DNA of 64,000 bases from Caenorhabditis elegans (Eukaryota > Nematoda > Chromadorea > Rhabditida > Rhabditidae): contig NC_003280.10 of NCBI RefSeq assembly GCF_000002985.6, positions 3,840,501-3,904,500 on the forward strand, in the 5' to 3' direction. The notes beneath the pieces were generated by a model that worked only from the letters and a program-made list of their open reading frames with translations, searched no databases and was not told the DNA's origin. A program made the position numbers and the translations under genes. Positions 59,340 through 64,000 of this stretch are shown here, piece by piece. Position 1 is the stretch's first letter. Each line of letters opens with the position of its first letter.

Positions 59340-60283
59340 ATGAGTCGCCTAATCTGGAGCTTCTTGCTCATATGCTCTTTATTGAGTAGAAATTTGGAAG
59401 CAGGAGGCTGCCAACGTACTGGCCCCGTCTTCAAATCAGGAGGTGCCAGATCGAGCTCCACTAGTTTCAGGTAATCATTATCTTTGTATGTTAAAAAGAG
59501 AAAGTATGTTTTAGGGATGGACTATAGGTCGGGTTTCCAACAGAATGTATTCCATTCCAACTCGACTTCCGAAGCATTTGCATATTCTCCGATGACTCAT
59601 ACTTATGTCATCATCTCACCTGCTACTCCGATGATGTAAGTGTATGCTTGTATAATTTTTTAATTAGTTAAGCCTGTAACGGGGGTCAGGATTTGTTTTC
59701 TTTTAGTTACCGAAACTACCACTACTATTGGGCAGGGCATCATGTGAACACTACAGAAAAACCATTCAAGTGTAATTATGTAATAACTGATGAGGACATG
59801 GAACTGAGCAATGTTAGTTTTCTTGATATTCTTCTTTTGAATATATTCAACATTTTGCAGGTGGCATTCGCAAATGGCACAAGACCGGCACTTATCACCT
59901 TTGGATGTGCAGAGTATACGTATTGTTGTGGAATGACCTGTTGTCCTAGTTTCAGTGATACACAACTATTGTAAGTATAAATTGTTTGGAAAGTGTTAGT
60001 TGTACATATACTTACTTCAGAATATTCATTGTGTTGTTAGTGGCGGGAATTATTTTTGTGCTGATCTGCACTGAGAAGGCAAACGAAAGACGTGGTCAAG
60101 GCAGTCCGGTAATATTTTATTGAACGAAATCCGTTTCAAATCACAATAACTATACAGACCACAAGCTACAATCATCCAAGATCAGTTCCAGAAGTTCAAG
60201 AACTTACTCCCAGTGCTCCTAATGATACAAAAAAAGTCACCTCCTCATTTAAAAAATTCTATCTATTTTTAGTTCGAAAGTGA
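59340..60283 (+). CDS. CX-module single-pass membrane protein 2, Gly-rich region lost
   Basis: Exons 59340-59470, 59528-59635, 59707-59812, 59861-59970, 60021-60108 and 60158-60283 give 222 residues. Signal peptide SRLIWSFLLICSLLS, then only a short GGCQRTGPVFKSGGARSSS where paralogues 1 and 4 have a long Gly/Arg tract, then the CX module (NYHYYWAGHHVNTTEKPFKC, VAFANGTRPALITFGCAEYT, CCGMTCC) and a TM helix (FIVLLVAGIIFVLIC). The second exon must start at 59528 after GGACTATAG; the acceptor at the position used by the paralogues (TTTTAG, 59514) would shift the frame and hit a stop. So an acceptor move, or a lesion, distinguishes this copy. Confidence 0.82.
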
Positions 60284-60900
60284 ATTATTTTACCGGCATT
60301 TAACTGTTTATCTTCATCATTTTGTTCCTCTCTATCTTTTTTTTCTACCTCTCACTTGAACTTTCAAACGTTTTCAAATCACTGCCTCGCCATTCGGACT
60401 ACTTTATATTGTTTTCTTATCTGTAAAAGCTGAAAATAACACTTCTGTTGTTACTTTTGGTAATTCTTATTGAATGAAATTCATTTCAAATCACAATAAC
60501 TATACAGACCACAAAACACAATCTTCCAAGATCAGTTCCGGAAGTTCAAGAACCTACTCCTCCCAGTGCTCCCAATGCTACAAACCGAGTCACCACCTTG
60601 TTTAAAAAAGTGGTATCTATTTTAGTTCGAAAATGAACTACTTTACCCGCAATTAGCTGTTTTATAGTTTCTTTTTTGTTCCTCTATGTCTTCTTTCTAC
60701 CTCTCACTTGATTTTTCATTACTTTTTCAAATCACTGCCTCGCCATTTTCATCATTTTCAATCAATTTCTTCGATTTGTAAAAGCTGAGAATAACACTTT
60801 TGTCTGTTTTTTGTCTTGATTAACTGAATAACATTAAATGGAACACGTAAATGATCGTTTCATACTTCTAACTCTCCCACAAAATATCATTTTTGAAGAA
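60284..60900. other. Intergenic between CX genes 2 and 3
   Basis: Contains a duplicated last exon (60508-60636) and duplicated 3' flank of CX gene 2 (TTTTACCCGCAATTAGCTGT, CCTCGCCATT words repeated). Confidence 0.6.
60508..60636 (+). pseudogene. Orphan last exon of a CX-module gene
   Basis: After a TATACAG acceptor it reads TTKHNLPRSVPEVQEPTPPS, then APNATNRVTTLFKKVVSILV, RK and TGA, matching the C-terminal tail exon of CX genes 2 and 3. No other exons of this copy are present. It stays open, so it could in principle serve as an alternative last exon of CX gene 2. Confidence 0.8.
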
Positions 60901-60901
60901 A

Positions 60902-60907
60902 TTTCAG
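60902..60907 (+). promoter_or_regulatory. Likely trans-splice acceptor of CX gene 3
   Basis: TTTCAG ending 60907, 19 nt before the ATG at 60927. Confidence 0.6.
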
Positions 60908-60926
60908 AACTTTTTACACTGTGTAA

Positions 60927-62025
60927 ATGAGTCGCCTAATCTGGAGCTTCTTGCTTATATGTTCTTTATTGAGTAAATGTCTGGATGCAAGAGCCTTTGG
61001 AGGCTTTGGAGACAACAGAAATTTTAGGTTATCGTTATGGAAATATTTCAATTTTGGAATGATTTGTTTCCAGGGGAGGAGGTCGTCGTTATATCGCGAG
61101 TTTCCGGCAGAATCTATTCCATATCAGATCAACTGCCAAGTTATTTTCATATTCTCCGATAACTCGTACTCATGTCATCATATCACCTGCTTCTCCGATA
61201 ATGTAAGTGTAGGCTTGTATAATTTCCCAATTAGTTAGGTCTGCAACGCGGATTCCAGATGACCTCGGAAAAATGGGGTCACAAGCCTATAAGTAGCCGA
61301 CGACTAGCATCATTTTCTAAGGGTTGGGCGGGCCGCCAACATTGTTTTTTTTTATTGTAAAATTAAATGATTTTCAGTCACCTAAAAGTGGGATACGGCA
61401 ACATATATATAACCTATATTCTATGTTTTCCTTTCAGTTACGGAGATTACCATTACTATTGGGAAGGGCATCATGTTTATACTACACAAAAACCTGACAA
61501 GTGTGATTATCAAATAATCGATAAGGATAAGGAATTGAGAAATGTTAGTTGTTTCCAGATCTTTTCCTTTTTAACATATTTTCCTACGATTGCAGATAAC
61601 ATTCGCAAATGGCACAAGACCAGCAATTATCACCTTTGGATGTGCAGAGTATACTTATTGTTGTGGATTGGAATGTTGTACTGGTTTAAGTCAGTTAGAG
61701 GAAGGGTAAGTATAAATTGTTCAGAAAGTAGTTATTCACTTACTTCAGATTATTTTTAATTGGAGTTTCACTGGCGGTACTTTTTCTCGCGGTGATCACC
61801 GTTTTGTTGGACAAATGTAAAAAGAGAACGGTAATTTTTAATGAATGAAATCCATTTTAAATCACAATAACTATACAGACTAAACGATTCAATCTTCCAA
61901 GATCAACTCCAGAAGTTCAAGAACTGACTCCCAGTGCTCCTAATGCTACAAACAAAGTCACCACTTTATTTAAAAAAGTGGTATCTATTTTTAGTTCGAG
62001 AGTGAACTATTTTACCCGCATTTAA
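60927..62025 (+). CDS. CX-module single-pass membrane protein 3
   Basis: Exons 60927-61027, 61074-61202, 61438-61543, 61596-61705, 61749-61830 and 61879-62025 give 224 residues. Signal peptide as in paralogue 2; the Gly tract is reduced to AFGGFGDNRNFRGGG. The CX module reads DYHYYWEGHHVYTTQKPDKC, ITFANGTRPAIITFGCAEYT, CCGLECC, followed by a TM helix (LFLIGVSLAVLFLAVITVLL) and a tail with STPEVQELTPSAPN. The last exon runs past the stop used by paralogue 2 (VRK) because of a small frame difference, ending NYFTRI. All splice sites conform. Confidence 0.86.
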
Positions 62026-62154
62026 CTGCATCATTTTGCTCCTTTCTGCTTTTTTTCAACCTCTCACTTGATCGTTTAATCGTTTTCAAATCGCTGCCCC
62101 GCCATTTCGATTATTTTATATTGATCTCTTTCATTTGTAAAAGCTGACAATAAT

Positions 62155-62255
62155 ACCTTTGTTGTTACCTGTGTTACTGATGAACTGATGTTACTGATGA
62201 TGATGACTTGTGTTACTGTGTTACTGATGTTACTGATGATGTTGTTACTGATGAA
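62155..62255 (+). repeat. GTTACTGATGA-type microsatellite
   Basis: Imperfect tandem copies of (TG)TTACTGATG(ATG) upstream of CX gene 4. Confidence 0.8.
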
Positions 62256-62355
62256 CTGAATAACATTTTTTGGAATTCCTACGCAATTAATGGCAAACGT
62301 AAATGATCGTTTCATACTTCTAACTTTTCTACAATAGATCATTTTTAATGAAAAA

Positions 62356-62361
62356 TTTCAG
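62356..62361 (+). promoter_or_regulatory. Likely trans-splice acceptor of CX gene 4
   Basis: TTTCAG ending 62361, 20 nt before the ATG at 62382. Confidence 0.6.
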
Positions 62362-62381
62362 AATTTGGTTTCACTGTTTAA

Positions 62382-64000
62382 ATGAGTCGCCTTATCTGGA
62401 GCTTCTTGCTCATATGCTCTTTATTGAGTAGAAGTATAGATGCAAGAGGCGGTGGAGGTCGTGGCGGCGGTGGCGGTGGTGCGCGAGGTGGTGTAGGCGG
62501 ACGCGGTGGAGGTGGCAGCTTCAGATCAGGAGGAGCCCGATCGAGCTCCAGTAGTTTTAGGTAATTTTTATACTAGTTTTTCAAGTTTGGAAAGGTTTTT
62601 CCAGGGGAGGAAGTAGTCACTATAGCTCGAGTTTCCGGCAGAATGTATTCCACACCAGCTCAACTGCTAAGACATTCGCCTATTCTCCAATGACTCGCAC
62701 TCATCTCATCATCTCACCTGCTTCTCCGATGATGTAAGTGTATGCTTGTATAATTTCCCAATTAGTTAGGCCTGTAACACGGGTCAGGATGGCGGCCACA
62801 ACCAACAGACTCGGATTCCAGATGACCCCCGGAAATGGGGGTTACAGACCCTTATCTATTTTCTTTCAGTTACGGAAACTACCATTACTATTGGGCAGGA
62901 CATCATGTGAACACGACAGAAAAACCGTATAAGTGTGATTATCAAATATCTGATGAGGATATGGAATTGAGAAATGTTAGTTTTTTGGTCTTTTTAGTTC
63001 AAATAAATTCTACATTTCACAGGTAACATTTGCAAATGGTACAAGACCAGCAAATATTACTTTTGGGTGCGCAGAATATCAGATCTGTTGTGGAATGGAA
63101 TGTTGTACTGGTTTAAGTGATTTGGAAGGATTGTTAGTATAAGCTGTTTAGAAAGTAATTATTTACTGATTTCAGTATGGTTCTTATTGGTGCGATACTG
63201 GTGGCATTTCCCTTTGGGTTGCTGATTATTTGGATGGATAAAAAAGGATATTGTCAAGGCGACACGGTAAATCTTACTAGGGACTCTTTTTTGATGACAA
63301 GAGAGTTATGGGTCGAATGATATGTTTTCTGAAAGCTAAGACAATGAGCATTTTGAATTCAAAATAAAGTCTTGCCCAAATTGATGTTTAGACAATTTTT
63401 TTTGCTCCGAATGCGTATTTAAGCCAAAATGTCGTTGTTTTTAAAGCTTCATATCTTAATGGGCTTTGAAGATACAACATAATAATTTACTAACAAAATG
63501 TTAAAAACAATACAAAAATTATTATATCAATATGAACACTTTGATTTTTCCATTTCATTTGAAAATATGAGACGATGAAATTTTAAGCTAATTTATAGCT
63601 ATTTAAATGCTTATAACTACAGGAGTACGTAACATATCAAATGAATTTATAGTTTACGATAATTTTCGTATTGTTCCTAACATTTTGTTAGTTGATTATT
63701 ATGTTGTATCTTCAAAGCCCATTAAGATATGAAGCTTTAAAAACAACGACATTTTGGCTTAAATACGCATTCGAAGCAAAAAAAATTGTCTAAACATATA
63801 TTTGGGCAAGATTTTATTTTGAATTCAGAATGTTCATTGTCTTAGCTTTCAGAAAATATATTTCTCAACCCATAACTCTCTTGTCGCCAAAAAAGAGTCC
63901 CTAGTTAGTGAAAAATTCAAATCACAATAACTTTACAGACTATCACAGGAAACGAGCGTCCTAGATCAGCTCCAGAATTTCAAGAACTCACTCCCAGGGC
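62382..64000 (+). CDS. CX-module single-pass membrane protein 4, Gly/Arg-rich, 3' end outside window
   Basis: Exons 62382-62560, 62605-62733, 62870-62975, 63023-63132, 63176-63266 and 63939->64000. Signal peptide SRLIWSFLLICSLLS, Gly/Arg tract (GGGGRGGGGGGARGGVGGRG), Ser-rich part, CX module (NYHYYWAGHHVNTTEKPYKC, NGTRPANITFGCAEYQICCG, MECC), and TM helix (MVLIGAILVAFPFGLLIIW). The tail begins TITGNERPRSAPEFQELTPR and continues beyond the window. It is closest to paralogue 1 in architecture. Intron 5 is swollen to 672 bp by the foldback element at 63277-63904. Confidence 0.87.
63277..63904. mobile_element. Foldback / MITE-like element with ~240-bp terminal inverted repeats
   Basis: Begins CTAGGGACTCTTTTTTG and ends with the complementary GAGTCCCTAG. 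The arms remain alignable for roughly 240 bp each with scattered mismatches, including the exact shared block CTTCATATCTTAATGGGCTT. Flanked on both sides by TTA (63274-63276 and 63905-63907), a 3-bp target duplication of the kind made by PIF/Harbinger-type transposases. No coding capacity. Confidence 0.88.

Noticed and set aside
57918-61202. Second open frame through exon 2 of CX genes 1-3 with attractive cysteines (CIFSDDSYYCNHLTC)
   Set aside because: It does not connect in phase to exon 3, has upstream stops, and is closed by a TAA in CX gene 4; the Ser-rich frame joins all exons in all four genes.
1-64000. CRISPR arrays, rRNA or tRNA genes
   Set aside because: No regularly spaced direct repeats with unique spacers and no cloverleaf or rRNA-like sequence were noticed; the tandem repeats seen are satellite or intronic simple repeats.

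Overview
The window is nuclear DNA of a Caenorhabditis nematode, most likely C. elegans. It is AT-rich, with many short introns of about 45-60 bp that open GTAAGT/GTGAGT and close TTTCAG. Dispersed CTACAGTA and AGGCAGGCAGGT repeats sit in introns, a TTAGGC-type telomeric repeat is present, and the content is nematode-expanded families: nuclear hormone receptors (nhr), acyltransferase-3/SGNH proteins (oac type), srh chemoreceptors, GT92, C1GALT-like, FkbM-like and CX-module proteins. The density of paralogues, pseudogenes and transposons suggests a chromosome arm. All exon structures below were read by eye from splice signals, frame continuity and family motifs; coding-length sums divide by three wherever a complete gene is claimed intact.

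Layout. 1-7.5 kb: four carbohydrate-related genes (GT11 fucosyltransferase-like, FkbM-like methyltransferase, C1GALT-like GT31, GT92). 8.6-27.7 kb: a large imperfect inverted duplication. Each arm carries nhr-A, nhr-B and an oac gene, with a spacer of about 0.6 kb at 17.0-17.6 kb. Decay is asymmetric: nhr-A is intact on the left and has an in-frame stop on the right; oac is wrecked on the left and intact on the right; nhr-B is open on both sides. 29.4-32.5 kb: a third oac gene. 33.0-36.6 kb: an M13 neprilysin-like gene carrying an 81-bp perfect foldback inside its coding region, flanked by an intact small gene and a fragment of that gene. 38.1-41.6 kb: an srh receptor and another nhr. 42-46.6 kb: two non-LTR retrotransposons, the second inserted cleanly, with a 4-bp target duplication, into the coding exon of a second chemoreceptor gene (44.5-47.5 kb).

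48-49.5 kb: a ~220-bp tandem repeat, broken by a segment holding a fragment that looks like a protein-primed DNA polymerase B of Maverick/Polinton type. 50.9-55.7 kb: two unrecognised many-exon genes with coiled-coil, basic and SUMO-interaction-like stretches. 57.6-64 kb: four head-to-tail genes for single-pass membrane proteins with a CX module, each preceded by a likely trans-splice acceptor 19-20 nt before the ATG; the last runs off the window.

There is no evidence of a shared pathway across the window. The first cluster plausibly acts on secretory-pathway glycans, and the srh/nhr/oac/CX families are expanded environmental, lipid or surface families. The most unusual structures are the gene-bearing inverted duplication, the foldback in the neprilysin gene and the retrotransposon-split receptor.
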